Below, piece by piece: positions 7,171 through 16,078 of a stretch of 42,007 nucleotides of DNA (position 1 is its first letter; every line of letters starts with the position of its first letter). Made by a program: the position numbers and the translations under genes. Source of the stretch: Myxococcales bacterium (lineage in GTDB: Bacteria; Myxococcota_A; Polyangia; Polyangiales; Houyiibacteriaceae); assembly GCA_029862185.1 (NCBI GenBank), contig JAOTXX010000032.1, forward strand, positions 1 through 42,007, in the 5' to 3' direction. A model generated the notes under the pieces. That model saw only the letters and a list, made by a program, of their open reading frames with translations, searched no databases and had not been told where the DNA came from.

Positions 7171-9558
7171 ATGAAGCAGGCTGAGCTCAATCCCCGCCCG
7201 GACCTTGACGCTCCTCACCGAGACGAGGAGATGGAGGTAACCGTGGGCCAGGAGGAGAAGGTCCTCGCCCGCGTCCACCGGACTGCCGCGGCCTCGCGTC
7301 CTACGCACCGAGGTCAGCTCATCGACTACGACGCCGAGCTCATCGCGCTCCGCGACCAGATTCGGGAGGCGCGGCTCGAAGACATTCCTCCGCTCGTCGA
7401 GGAGATGGAACGGCTTCAGCAGGTGGCGCAACGCCGAGCGAAAGTGACCGAAGGCACGGTCGACCCGATGTCGCCGTACTTCGGCCGGATGGTCCTCGAA
7501 GAAGAGGGTCGCAAGCGCGAGATCCTGATCGGCCGCTCCACCTTTCTCGATTCCAAAACTGGTGTGCGCATCGTTGACTGGCGGGACGCGCCGGTGAGCC
7601 GGGTCTACTACCGTTACGAAGAAGGCGACGACTACGACGAGATTTTCGGCGACCGGGAGGTCGAGGGCGAAGTGCTGGTCCGTCGCAACCTATCGATCAC
7701 CGGGGGCAAGTTGCGGCGCATCGGCACACCGCAAGGCACATTCCGGCGTTCGCGCGACGACCTATGGAGCCGCATCGCCGAGCAGGCGACGAGACTTTCG
7801 GGCGGGCAGGGTGCGGCCATGCGCCCCGAGTCGCACCATCGGCCCGGCGAGCTCGGGATTGGTGACGATGATCTGCGCGAGGACAAGCATCTCTCCGAGA
7901 TCACCGCGCTCATCGACCCACGCCAGTTCGACCTGATCAGCCAGCCAACCTCCGGGCTCGTCGTCATTCAGGGCGGCGCCGGCAGTGGCAAGACGACGAT
8001 CGGGCTTCACCGGCTCGCCTACCTCGCGTTTCAGGATCCGCAGCGCTTCCGTTCGGACCAAATGCTCGTCATCGTCTTCAACGACGCCCTAGTTCGGTAC
8101 ATTTCGCGCGTGCTTCCGGCGCTGGGCGTCGAGGAAGTTCCGGTGCAGACCTTCCAGCTCTGGGCCGAGCAGCTGCGGCGCCGTCACATTCCCAAGCTCG
8201 GCGCGCGCTACGTCGAAGACACGCCGACGCACGTCATCCGCTTGAAGAAGCATCCAGCAATGCTGCGCGCGATCGATCAGTACGTCGCCGATCTTTCCGA
8301 GCGGGCCGAGGCGGAAATTCTAAACGAGGCAAAGCGAGGCGAAGGCGGCGATCACATAAGCCGCATTTGGCGTGGCACGGCGGCGGAGCCTCTGGGCGTG
8401 CGGCTCGAAGTCCTTTCGCAGTGGCTTCAGGACCGTGACGGGGATGCCCAGCAGGTGGCGCTGGGCACCCGGCACGCCGTCGGGCGCATCTGTAGTCGCT
8501 GGACGACCCGCACGCGCGACGTCGTCACGGCCTGGGCCGACCTGGTGACCGATCGTGAGCGGCTCGTGCGCGCGTTCAAGCGTTGGGCGCCCGACGCGCT
8601 GACCGACAAAGAGATCGAATGGGCGCACTCCTGGTGCAGCCGTCATTCGACGGCGGTCTTGATGGCGTACGAAGACGCGCTCGAAGAAGACGAAGACGCG
8701 CAGGCCCGCAGCGTGGGCGTCGATGGCGTGGACAACGATGAGCCCGCCGAGCTCGATCGCGAAGACGACGCATTGCTGCTGCGAATTTTCCAAACGCTTC
8801 GGGGCCCGCTCTCGGGGCGCCGGGGTGCGCTCGAGTACGAGCATATCTTCGTCGACGAGGCGCAGGACATGAGCCCCGTCGAGTTGGCGGTCGTGCTCGA
8901 CACCGCGACCGAGCAGCAGAGCGTGACGCTTGCCGGAGACATTGCGCAGAAGCTCCACCTCGACAACGGATTCAGCGATTGGCGGCACGTGCTCCAGGAG
9001 CTGAAGCTCGACCACATCGAAATCGAGCCTCTCAAGCTCAGCTACCGGTCGACCCACGAGATTCTCGAGTTTGCCACCGAGGTGCTCGGCCCACTTCGGA
9101 ACGAGGTCTCGGGCGAGGCCACGCGCTACGGTGCGCCGGTCGAGCTCTTTCAGTTCGGCGGAAGCGGGGAGGCGGTCGGCTTTCTGTCCGAGGCGCTGCG
9201 GAGTCTCGTCAGCTCGGAACCGCTGTCGTCGATTGCGGTCATAGCCCGTTACCCCGAGCAGGCGGACGTCTACTACCAGGGCCTTCGGCATGGCGAGGTG
9301 CCGAACCTTCGCCGCATCGCCGAGCAGGATTTCCCCTTTAGGCCAGGCGTCGATGTGACGGACGTGCGACAGGTCAAGGGCCTCGAATTCGACTACGTGG
9401 TCATCGTGGAGTGCAATAAGGCTGCGTTTCCGGGCGACGATGAGTCCCGGCACCTGCTCCACATCGCGGCCACCCGCGCCGCTCACCAGCTTTGGGTGAT
9501 CTCGACTCAATGCCCTTCGCTCCTGTTGCCCGAGGCCCTGGTTCGAGCCTCCAGCTAG
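7171..9558 (+). CDS. HelD-like superfamily 1 helicase/ATPase
   Basis: A 795-residue UvrD/HelD-type protein. The N-terminal part (about 50-200) has a predicted coiled coil (EMERLQQVAQRRAKV) and the HelD-typical block GVRIVDWRDAPVSRVYYRY at 131-149. Walker A is GGAGSGKTT (Lys274), followed by the HelD-like TIGLHRLAYLAF. Walker B is VDEAQDMSP (Asp562, Glu563), and LSYRSTHEILEFA and VRQVKGLEFDYV are later SF1 motifs. HelD proteins dislodge stalled or inactive RNA polymerase; that function is inferred from the family, and a DNA-repair helicase role is the alternative. Start is the ATG at 7171; an in-frame ATG at 7231 is possible. It is followed by an SNF2 helicase gene. Confidence 0.85.
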   Translation: MKQAELNPRPDLDAPHRDEEMEVTVGQEEKVLARVHRTAAASRPTHRGQLIDYDAELIALRDQIREARLEDIPPLVEEMERLQQVAQRRAKVTEGTVDPMSPYFGRMVLEEEGRKREILIGRSTFLDSKTGVRIVDWRDAPVSRVYYRYEEGDDYDEIFGDREVEGEVLVRRNLSITGGKLRRIGTPQGTFRRSRDDLWSRIAEQATRLSGGQGAAMRPESHHRPGELGIGDDDLREDKHLSEITALIDPRQFDLISQPTSGLVVIQGGAGSGKTTIGLHRLAYLAFQDPQRFRSDQMLVIVFNDALVRYISRVLPALGVEEVPVQTFQLWAEQLRRRHIPKLGARYVEDTPTHVIRLKKHPAMLRAIDQYVADLSERAEAEILNEAKRGEGGDHISRIWRGTAAEPLGVRLEVLSQWLQDRDGDAQQVALGTRHAVGRICSRWTTRTRDVVTAWADLVTDRERLVRAFKRWAPDALTDKEIEWAHSWCSRHSTAVLMAYEDALEEDEDAQARSVGVDGVDNDEPAELDREDDALLLRIFQTLRGPLSGRRGALEYEHIFVDEAQDMSPVELAVVLDTATEQQSVTLAGDIAQKLHLDNGFSDWRHVLQELKLDHIEIEPLKLSYRSTHEILEFATEVLGPLRNEVSGEATRYGAPVELFQFGGSGEAVGFLSEALRSLVSSEPLSSIAVIARYPEQADVYYQGLRHGEVPNLRRIAEQDFPFRPGVDVTDVRQVKGLEFDYVVIVECNKAAFPGDDESRHLLHIAATRAAHQLWVISTQCPSLLLPEALVRASS

Positions 9559-9587
9559 CCCTTTGGCCGGGGGACTGCGGGTTGGAG

Positions 9588-9615
9588 TTGCAGTCTTCTG
9601 GCGGGTGTGTAAGAT
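9588..9615 (+). promoter_or_regulatory. Possible sigma-70 promoter for the SNF2 helicase gene
   Basis: TTGCAG (9588-9593) and TAAGAT (9610-9615) are 16 bp apart in the 180-bp gap, leaving a leader of about 115 nt before the ATG at 9739. The match is modest. Confidence 0.3.
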
Positions 9616-9738
9616 CACACTTAGCGGCGCTTGCGGCCTACACCGGGATCCACGGTAGATCGAGCAACGACGCCGCTCGGGGAATAGACGCAACGCGCCT
9701 AGTTCCGTGTAGGTCCCGCTAGCCTCCAACGTCATTCG

Positions 9739-12700
9739 ATGGCCGACACTGCGATCCAAGAAACGGTAGACCAAGAAGTCGCTCCCGAAGCGATTCCTGA
9801 AGAAGTTGCGCCTAGCTGGCGTGAGCCCACGACGTCCGTCGGCAAAAAGCTCGCGTCGATGAGCGACCGGGCGATTCAGCGGGTGACCGGGGGCAATGCG
9901 TTCTTGCGCGGTCGGCTCTACGCGCGGCGGAAGGCGGTCGAAAACCTCAAAGAGGAAGAGCATACGGTCACAGGCGAGATTTCGGTGCGCACCGCCGAGG
10001 AACCATACGTTACTCGCGCGACGTACAGCGAAGAGACAGATGCTTGGGAGTCGAGCTGCTCCTGTCCGGGTTGGCGGGGTCCAACCGGGCACTGCAAGCA
10101 CGTCGCCGCGGTGATGGTGGCCTTGCGCGACGAGGTACGTCCCCCGCGCGCCAAAGGTCCGCAGCAGCAACAGAGCAAAAAGAAGAAGAAGACCGAGCCT
10201 GTGCACGTGCCCGGGACGGTTTCCGTTGGTGGAAAGAGACGTCGGTCCCGGCGGCGACGTCGTGGCGCAACGGGTGCCGATGCGGGGGCGCTCGAGATCC
10301 TCTCGCCAAGAGAGCTTCAGGCCAAGCGCGGTGAAGCGCGGGGGCCCATGGATGCATGGCTGCCCGCCGAGGCCCTCGACAAGCCGCTGGAGTTCGAATA
10401 CCGCATGACCGTTCGTCCCGCTTCGATCACGGTGACGCCCGTGTTGGCGGGCTCGCGGAGTGTGGTGCCGATCAACGACGCCCTAGGCGCATTCAACATG
10501 GTGTCGATCGACGAGCGGCCGCTGTTTCGGGCTCTGGCGCGGAACACGAACCGCGGGCAGGCCACGATGGCAGAGCTACGCGGCGAAGATGCTGCCGAGG
10601 TCTTGGAGATGCTCAGCGATCGGCGCGTGTTGCTCGAGCCGGCCTCGATGGAGCTTCGGTTTGCAAACGAGGCATTGAAGCCGCGGATCGAGCTCGACCC
10701 GGCGAATGGCGACAGCCTACGTGTGCGCGTCGTCTTCTACCTCGAGAGCAACAAGCGACGCTTTGCCTTGTCTAGTGGCGCATGGTTTGAAGGGACGCCG
10801 GGCTGGCAGATCGACACCACCGAAGGTGTGGCGCGGCCGCTGAGCGAGCTGGTGACTCCGGCCTGGCTTCAGAGGCTCTACCGCTCACCTGCCATGGTGC
10901 AGTCTCACGCTGACCTGCCGGAGCTGCTCGGTGAATCGATACCGCGGGTCGCGGCGTTGCTTGGTGCGGAGCTTCCCGACTTGAGCGCGGTGGCCGATCT
11001 GGTCGATCAGAAGCCGCGCTTCGAGCTCAAGGCCAACGGCGACATCATCGACGCGCGTGTGCGCCTCTACGTGAGGTACGAGGACCAGGAGTTCGACGTT
11101 CCGCCGGACGAGTTTCCCTCGCCGTTGGCGTTCCTGCCTCCGAAGCAGGGCAAGGAGCGGCCGCGAGTGGTCCGGCGCGACGTAGGCGCCGAGATGGCGG
11201 GCGTTCAGGCGCTGCTCAATCAGAATTTCGAGGTTTCGGAGTCGGGCGAAGAGTTGGTGGCTTCCGGAGACGACGCGATCGCGTTCTGGACGAACGGCAT
11301 CGGCGAGCTTCCCGAGGATTGGGATCGTTTCATTCCGGACGACTTGGTGGATGTGACGATTCGCCAGGAATCGGTGACCCCGCAGGTTCGCGTCTCGAGC
11401 GGAGTCGACTGGCTGAATCTCGACATGAAGTTCGAATCGGGCGGTGCGGTCGTGCGCGAAGAAGAGCTGCGCGCTTGCCTCGAGCATGGGCGCCGGCTCG
11501 TGCAGCTCGAAGATGGCACCTACGCGCCGGTGGACCCCGAGAAGGTGGGCGATGTGCTCACGCGGATGGCCGAGATCTACGCAACTGCCGGAATGAAAGA
11601 CAAGCTGCCGCTTTCGCAGGCCGGGCGGGTACAGGACCTCTTGAAGGTGGTCCAGAACGCCAAGGTCTCCGCCTCGGCCAAGACGCTATTCTCGAAGATC
11701 GAAGACATCGACGAGATTCCGAACGTCCCGAAGCCACGAACGCTCAAGGCCGACCTTCGTCCGTACCAAAAAGATGGCTTCTCCTGGCTCGTCTTTCTTC
11801 ATGAGCTCAACAGCGGCGGCATCCTGGCCGACGACATGGGTCTCGGGAAGACGATGCAGACGATCGCGCTGCTGCTCTGGGCGAAGAGCAAGTACAAGCG
11901 CAAGCTCAACCTGGTCGTTGCGCCGACCTCCGTCGTGCCGAACTGGGACCGCGAGATCCGCAAGTTCGCCCCGGGCCTCGGGACGGTGGTATGGCAGGGG
12001 CCGAACCGAAGTCAGAGCGCGCCGGACCTCGAGAAGGCCGACGTGATGATCACCAGCTACGCCTTGCTCCGCCGCGACGAAGAGCTGCTGCAGGCACTCG
12101 ACCTTCGCTACGTGATTTTGGACGAGGCCCAGCACATCAAGAACCCGATGAGCCAGACTGCGCGTTCGGCGAAGAAGCTGAGCAGTGAACGACGGCTGGC
12201 GCTGACGGGCACACCGATTGAAAACCGCCTGAGCGAGCTCTGGAGCATCTTCGACTTCGTTTCGCCGGGGCTCCTCGGGCAGCTCAAGACGTTTGAAGAA
12301 CGCATCGCACGGCCGATCGACCGTGGCGACATGGAAACCGCACAGCGACTTCGGGCGACGATCAAGCCTTTCGTCATGCGGCGCCTGAAGCGCGACGTCG
12401 CGGCAGACCTGCCGGACAAGATCGAGCAAGAGATGATCGTGCCGCTCGCCGAAGAGCAGGCCAAGCTCTACAAGCAAATCCTCGGGCAGGTGCGAAAGAG
12501 CATCCTGAGCGAGGTCGAGAAGAAAGGCGTCAGCAAGGCGCAGATTCAGATTCTGGCGGCGCTCACCCGCTTGCGGCAGGTCGCCTGCGATCCTCGGCTC
12601 ATGAAGCTTCCTGACACGGAGTTCGACGCAGACGACAGCGGCAAGCTCGGCGCCCTTCGCGAGATCGTCGACGAAGCCGTCAGCGGCGGTCACCGCGTCC

Positions 12701-13146
12701 TTGTCTTCAGCCAGTTCGTCCAGATGCTCAATCACATCCGCGCTGCGCTCGACTCCGACGGCGTTCAATACGAGTACTTGGACGGCTCGACCAAAGATCG
12801 CCTCGAGAAGGTCGACCACTTCAACGAAGACACCAGTGTTCCGGTGTTCCTGATCTCCCTCAAGGCAGGTGGCACCGGCCTCAACCTCACCGGCGCGGAC
12901 ACCGTCGTCCACTTCGACCCCTGGTGGAACCCCGCCGTCGAAGATCAGGCCACCGACCGCGCGCACCGCATCGGCCAAACCAAGAATGTCAACGTCTACA
13001 AGCTCATTGCCGCCGGCACCGTCGAGGAGAAAATCCTCGAGCTCTCCGCCAAGAAGCGAGAACTGGTGAGCAACGTCCTCTCCACCGAAGGCAGCCCCCT
13101 CAAGGGCCTCACCAAGGCCGACGTGGAAAACCTCTTCAGCGAATAG
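9739..13146 (+). CDS. SWIM zinc-finger SNF2-family helicase
   Basis: A 1135-residue Swi2/Snf2 ATPase. Near the N-terminus is a SWIM zinc finger, Cys107-x-Cys109 ... Cys119-x-His121. A basic, low-complexity linker (Lys-rich, then Arg-rich) follows at about 145-180, and then a long middle region. The ATPase core has DDMGLGKT (Lys704), DEAQH (795-799), ALTGTPIENRLSELWSIFDF, FSQFVQMLNHI and the C-terminal SLKAGGTGLNLTGAD ... RAHRIGQ (1077-1080). Bacterial members are RapA-like translocases on DNA or at RNA polymerase; the exact target is unknown. The arrangement SWIM plus SNF2 is a known family type. It follows the HelD-like gene in the same direction after 180 bp, so both may serve transcription or genome upkeep. 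Confidence 0.92.
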   Translation: MADTAIQETVDQEVAPEAIPEEVAPSWREPTTSVGKKLASMSDRAIQRVTGGNAFLRGRLYARRKAVENLKEEEHTVTGEISVRTAEEPYVTRATYSEETDAWESSCSCPGWRGPTGHCKHVAAVMVALRDEVRPPRAKGPQQQQSKKKKKTEPVHVPGTVSVGGKRRRSRRRRRGATGADAGALEILSPRELQAKRGEARGPMDAWLPAEALDKPLEFEYRMTVRPASITVTPVLAGSRSVVPINDALGAFNMVSIDERPLFRALARNTNRGQATMAELRGEDAAEVLEMLSDRRVLLEPASMELRFANEALKPRIELDPANGDSLRVRVVFYLESNKRRFALSSGAWFEGTPGWQIDTTEGVARPLSELVTPAWLQRLYRSPAMVQSHADLPELLGESIPRVAALLGAELPDLSAVADLVDQKPRFELKANGDIIDARVRLYVRYEDQEFDVPPDEFPSPLAFLPPKQGKERPRVVRRDVGAEMAGVQALLNQNFEVSESGEELVASGDDAIAFWTNGIGELPEDWDRFIPDDLVDVTIRQESVTPQVRVSSGVDWLNLDMKFESGGAVVREEELRACLEHGRRLVQLEDGTYAPVDPEKVGDVLTRMAEIYATAGMKDKLPLSQAGRVQDLLKVVQNAKVSASAKTLFSKIEDIDEIPNVPKPRTLKADLRPYQKDGFSWLVFLHELNSGGILADDMGLGKTMQTIALLLWAKSKYKRKLNLVVAPTSVVPNWDREIRKFAPGLGTVVWQGPNRSQSAPDLEKADVMITSYALLRRDEELLQALDLRYVILDEAQHIKNPMSQTARSAKKLSSERRLALTGTPIENRLSELWSIFDFVSPGLLGQLKTFEERIARPIDRGDMETAQRLRATIKPFVMRRLKRDVAADLPDKIEQEMIVPLAEEQAKLYKQILGQVRKSILSEVEKKGVSKAQIQILAALTRLRQVACDPRLMKLPDTEFDADDSGKLGALREIVDEAVSGGHRVLVFSQFVQMLNHIRAALDSDGVQYEYLDGSTKDRLEKVDHFNEDTSVPVFLISLKAGGTGLNLTGADTVVHFDPWWNPAVEDQATDRAHRIGQTKNVNVYKLIAAGTVEEKILELSAKKRELVSNVLSTEGSPLKGLTKADVENLFSE

Positions 13147-13151
13147 CCGCC

Positions 13152-13865
13152 CTAGCTGCGGGTGTGGCGCGCGAAGAAGTCGAGGAGCTTGGACCAGGCT
13201 TTGGTTTCGGTGTCGGGGTCGTAGAAGGCGCGGATCGGCGTGTGGCGCGCTAGTTTGGCGAGTCCGAACTCGTGTTGGTTCATGAACGAGTGGCCGACGT
13301 TTTCGTAGATGAGGACTTCGTGTTCGATGCCCAGCTCTTCGAGGTGTTGGGCGAGACGCTTGGCGTGCGGCAAAAAGACGGTGTCCATTTCGCCGTACTG
13401 AGCGATGGTCGGGCAGAGATTTTGGAGGCGGGAAGCTTTGTAGGGAACCGCGCCGTAGAACGGGGCGGCGACGGCATACGATTGGTCGGCGGCCGCGAGG
13501 AGGGCAAAGCCGCCGCCCATGCAAAACCCTGCGACCGCGATGCGTTTCGGGTCGACGTCGGCTCTCGCGGCCAAGGCTTGGCGCGTTGCTTCGATGACCT
13601 CGTAGGCAAAGCCCTTGCCCGTGGTCATCGACCGGAGTGTCTTGACGACGCACGCCGGGTTGCGACCCCGATAGAGGTCCGGAGCGATCGCAACGTATCC
13701 CGCGTCGGCAAATCGTTGGCAGTGCCGCTGAAGATCGGCGCTGAATCCGTAGATGTCGTGGATGACCACGACGCCGGGGAAGGGTGCCGTGCCCGTAGTT
13801 GGGAGAGCCAGAGCCGCTTTGTGCGTTCGCCCAGAGGTGACAGAGATAGAAATCACGTCGACCAT
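13152..13865 (-). CDS. Dienelactone hydrolase family protein
   Basis: A 237-residue alpha/beta hydrolase of the dienelactone hydrolase family. The nucleophile is Cys115 in GFCMGGGF, the acid Asp161 in YGEMD, and the His His192 in NVGHSFMN, with spacing close to the Pseudomonas enzyme (Cys123/Asp171/His202). GVVVIHDIYGF near residue 31 is the family's oxyanion-region strand. It likely hydrolyses a lactone or ester in the cytoplasm; the substrate is unknown. I chose the ATG at 13865 since it gives the usual length; GTG 13922 and ATG 13913 are in-frame alternatives. It converges with the SNF2 gene 5 bp away, and the GGDEF gene lies 69 bp upstream. Confidence 0.88.
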   Translation of the reverse strand: MVDVISISVTSGRTHKAALALPTTGTAPFPGVVVIHDIYGFSADLQRHCQRFADAGYVAIAPDLYRGRNPACVVKTLRSMTTGKGFAYEVIEATRQALAARADVDPKRIAVAGFCMGGGFALLAAADQSYAVAAPFYGAVPYKASRLQNLCPTIAQYGEMDTVFLPHAKRLAQHLEELGIEHEVLIYENVGHSFMNQHEFGLAKLARHTPIRAFYDPDTETKAWSKLLDFFARHTRS

Positions 13866-13934
13866 GCGGAGCGCATCATGTGCCAGAACCCCCCCGTGGT
13901 CGATGCAAAACATCGACTTCACGGGGCGCCGGAT

Positions 13935-14438
13935 TCAGTCGTCATGCCCGGGGATGGCGAAGCTGATGCTGATTCGGCCGCGACCCTCGGTCTTGGCCTC
14001 GTGGGCGGCCCGGTCGGTGTCCTGCAAGAGGAGTTTCCACTCTCCGCTTTGCTTCGGCCCCAGGGAGATGCCGATGCTGGCGTCGAGGCGGAATCGGGTC
14101 CCGGTGACGGTGACCGGGCTCTGCAGTCGTTCGATGAGGTCTTTGGCGATTCGGTTCGCGGTTTCCATCTCGTCGACGCCTTGGACGAAGACCGCGAACT
14201 GATGGTGGCCGCTTCGGGTCACGAGGTCGCCTGCTTTTAGCTTCTCGCGCAGCCGCGAGCCGGCTTCGAACAAGAGAAGATCCGTCACGTTGGCCCCAAA
14301 GCGCGCGCTCACGTTCTTGAAGCCATCGAGATTGACCAACATCAGGGCGAACGGTTCGCCAGCGCGGCAGCGATCGAAAAGAATTCGCTCGAACCTTCGA
14401 CGCGGCGCCTTCTGGAGGAGATCAGTTGAGTCGAACAC
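13935..14438 (-). CDS. Degenerate GGDEF-domain protein
   Basis: A 167-residue, stand-alone GGDEF-like domain. The fold is clear: FALMLVNLDGFKNVSARFG matches the first strand and helix, and RLDASIGISLG the later strand. The signature loop, normally GGDEF, reads SGHHQ (76-80, before Phe81), so diguanylate cyclase activity is not expected. The inhibitory RxxD site is KAGD, also altered. It may bind a nucleotide or act as a protein-protein module. The start is a GTG at 14438; no sensor domain or membrane segment is present. It lies just downstream of the amine dehydrogenase operon. Confidence 0.8.
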   Translation of the reverse strand: MFDSTDLLQKAPRRRFERILFDRCRAGEPFALMLVNLDGFKNVSARFGANVTDLLLFEAGSRLREKLKAGDLVTRSGHHQFAVFVQGVDEMETANRIAKDLIERLQSPVTVTGTRFRLDASIGISLGPKQSGEWKLLLQDTDRAAHEAKTEGRGRISISFAIPGHDD

Positions 14439-14506
14439 GGCGGCTCCCTAAGTAAGCAGGTTATCGGGCTGCGCGGGGCGATGGCAAGTCGCAGGGCGCC
14501 GCAGCG

Positions 14507-14554
14507 GCGATACGTGGGCCCAGCTTCCGTATCGCGCTCCGTCTTTCGCGACGG
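14507..14554 (-). terminator. Two hairpins after the amine dehydrogenase operon
   Basis: Downstream of the cytochrome stop on the minus strand lie a 5-bp hairpin (14539-14543 with 14550-14554) and a perfect 8-bp inverted repeat GCGATACG/CGTATCGC (14507-14514 with 14528-14535, 13-nt loop). Neither is followed by a U-tract, so termination is plausible but unproven. Confidence 0.4.
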
Positions 14555-14556
14555 CG

Positions 14557-14946
14557 TCAGCGAACGATAGCCTCTCGTATTTTGCTCCGCCGTGCGACCG
14601 GGTCCCTCAATGGGGCGCTGCGTAGGCGGTTCACTTCCTCCGCTGTGTACGCAGGGTCCGGTTTGCTACCGGCGAAACGCTCGACCAGCCAATTCATCAA
14701 CGCCGCTAGTCGCGCGTCCGAGAGCGGCGCCTGGGCTGCCCCCGGGACCTGCACCCAGTACGCACGCGCGCCAGGCTTTCCAAGTAGCTCTGCCATAGCG
14801 AGCAGCGACGGCACGTTCTTCGACCCCGTCCCATCCATTCGGTGGCAGCCCGAACAATTCAAAATATAATCGTGTTCTTCGTACGCGTCCGCGCGGGCTG
14901 GCAGCGTCAGGAGCAGCAACCCCATCGTTAGGAGCGGGCCTTTCAT
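14557..14946 (-). CDS. Small c-type cytochrome, probable electron acceptor
   Basis: A 129-residue secreted monohaem cytochrome. The signal peptide is about residues 1-20 (MKGPLLTMGLLLLTLPARADA), and the haem motif is Cys31-Ser-Gly-Cys34-His35 in LNCSGCHRMDGTG. There is no second CxxCH, so it is not a dihaem MauG. The distal Met ligand is uncertain, with Met64 one candidate. Its start overlaps the light-chain stop by 4 bp, so it belongs to the operon and may take electrons from the TTQ cofactor in the periplasm in place of amicyanin or azurin. That role is inferred from context. Confidence 0.82.
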   Translation of the reverse strand: MKGPLLTMGLLLLTLPARADAYEEHDYILNCSGCHRMDGTGSKNVPSLLAMAELLGKPGARAYWVQVPGAAQAPLSDARLAALMNWLVERFAGSKPDPAYTAEEVNRLRSAPLRDPVARRSKIREAIVR

Positions 14947-15482
14947 TTCTCCGGCTGCGCTTCTTTCGCAGCCTTCACGACGACCGCCGTCGAGCAGCTA
15001 TAGGTTTGTGTCTTGGCCCCTCCGCACCAGTTGATGTCGTTGTTGCGATACCAGTGGTAGAGGGGGCGCTCGCCTTCGTTGCGATTGCACATACAGCGCC
15101 CGCAGAACGTCTTCCCGCAGCAGTCGTTGTACGAGATGATGTAGTCGATGCCGTCGGCAGGGTTTCGGCAGGTGCCGATCCAGGTGACGGGGGACATTTC
15201 GGTTCCCGGCGGGCAGGCCGTGTGGGAGCCGCCACAGCAGCTGCACAGAAAGCCGTCGATGGCGCAGTGGCGCCAATACTCACAGCGTCTCGGATCGCCT
15301 TCGCGGCCTTTGACCCCGTCTTCGCCAACCTGGTGCTTCTCGGCCGCGCGCGCCACCGGAAGCAAGGGAAGGGCGGCGCCGCCCATGAGCACGCCCCCGA
15401 AACGCGACAGCCAGCTGCGGCGAGAGACTCGGCGCGCCGACTGACGGCTCATCCCCTCGAACCAGCGATCGATCCGACTCAT
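14943..15482 (-). CDS. Amine dehydrogenase light chain (TTQ subunit), aromatic amine dehydrogenase-like
   Basis: A 179-residue precursor. The N-terminus has a twin-arginine signal (SRRSWLSRFGG, then a hydrophobic stretch to about residue 47), as expected for Tat export of this subunit. The TTQ-forming tryptophans are Trp101 (VTWIGTC) and Trp152 (NDINWC), 51 apart as in both known families. Asp76 and Asp120 match the active-site/biogenesis aspartates. WIGTC, CCGKTxCGRCxCN and ERP look like aromatic amine dehydrogenase (AauA) rather than methylamine dehydrogenase (comparison from memory). The mature part has 14 Cys. The catalytic-region Thr after the last Cys is Ser164. It overlaps the mauD-like and cytochrome genes by 4 bp each. 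Confidence 0.93.
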   Translation of the reverse strand: MSRIDRWFEGMSRQSARRVSRRSWLSRFGGVLMGGAALPLLPVARAAEKHQVGEDGVKGREGDPRRCEYWRHCAIDGFLCSCCGGSHTACPPGTEMSPVTWIGTCRNPADGIDYIISYNDCCGKTFCGRCMCNRNEGERPLYHWYRNNDINWCGGAKTQTYSCSTAVVVKAAKEAQPEK

Positions 15483-16078
15483 TTGGCTTTCTCCTCGAGA
15501 TACTCCTGGATCGACGCAACCCCGTGGCGCTGCGCTTCGAATAGGCTTTCAAGGTGCTCGCGGGTGTTCACCAAACCCAGGGCCGCGACGATGCCGTCTT
15601 CGTCGATCAGCACCGCGTACGGGAGCTTGGCCACCCCGTAGCTCATGCCGAGCGGCGCAGAAAGGACGTACGGCAAGTGCGAAATTCGTTTCTCCGCAAC
15701 GAACGCGCGATGCTCGTCGGGTGCGCCGTCGCTGGCCAAGATGACCCGAACACGAGGCACCTCGGTTCGCGCCACGCGCTCGACCGTCGGTAGGAGCGTC
15801 TCGCAGACTGGACAGGTGGGCGACAGGAAGAACAGCAGGGTTCGCGATTCGTCGTTGGATGCGCCGCCGATTCGAAGCGGTCGATCGTGGAGGTCGAACA
15901 GGGCGAGCTCCGGGGCGGGATCGCCGACGTTGACCTTCGACTGCGGGCTGAGCGCGCCCACCGGGGAGATTCGTTCGTGGAGCAAACCGATCTGGCGTGT
16001 GAGCGCGAGGACCGTCAGTGCGAGACCGAGGACCAGCAGCCAGAGGAGCACGTTCGAAACCAGAAGAGCGTCGATCAT
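15479..16078 (-). CDS. mauD: MauD-type thioredoxin-like maturation protein
   Basis: A 199-residue membrane-anchored thioredoxin-fold protein. One N-terminal helix (about 5-28) is followed by a periplasmic domain with VGDPAPELALFDL and the redox motif Cys89-Pro-Val-Cys92 in FLSPTCPVCETLLP. MauD is required for the many disulfides of the light chain (established in methylotrophs). The ATG at 16078 overlaps the mauE-like stop by 4 bp; the frame continues upstream but only as a shadow of mauE. Confidence 0.9.
   Translation of the reverse strand: MIDALLVSNVLLWLLVLGLALTVLALTRQIGLLHERISPVGALSPQSKVNVGDPAPELALFDLHDRPLRIGGASNDESRTLLFFLSPTCPVCETLLPTVERVARTEVPRVRVILASDGAPDEHRAFVAEKRISHLPYVLSAPLGMSYGVAKLPYAVLIDEDGIVAALGLVNTREHLESLFEAQRHGVASIQEYLEEKAK

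Noticed and set aside
9564..9578. Sigma-54-like TGGC...CTGC before the SNF2 gene
   Set aside because: The spacing fits, but three of eleven consensus bases differ; not distinct from chance in G+C-rich DNA.
8320..10206. Long minus-strand frame (628 residues)
   Set aside because: It is antisense to the HelD-like and SNF2 genes; no family motif, an effect of high G+C.
11686..13653. Long minus-strand frame (655 residues)
   Set aside because: It is antisense to the SNF2 core with intact helicase motifs and overlaps the hydrolase out of frame.
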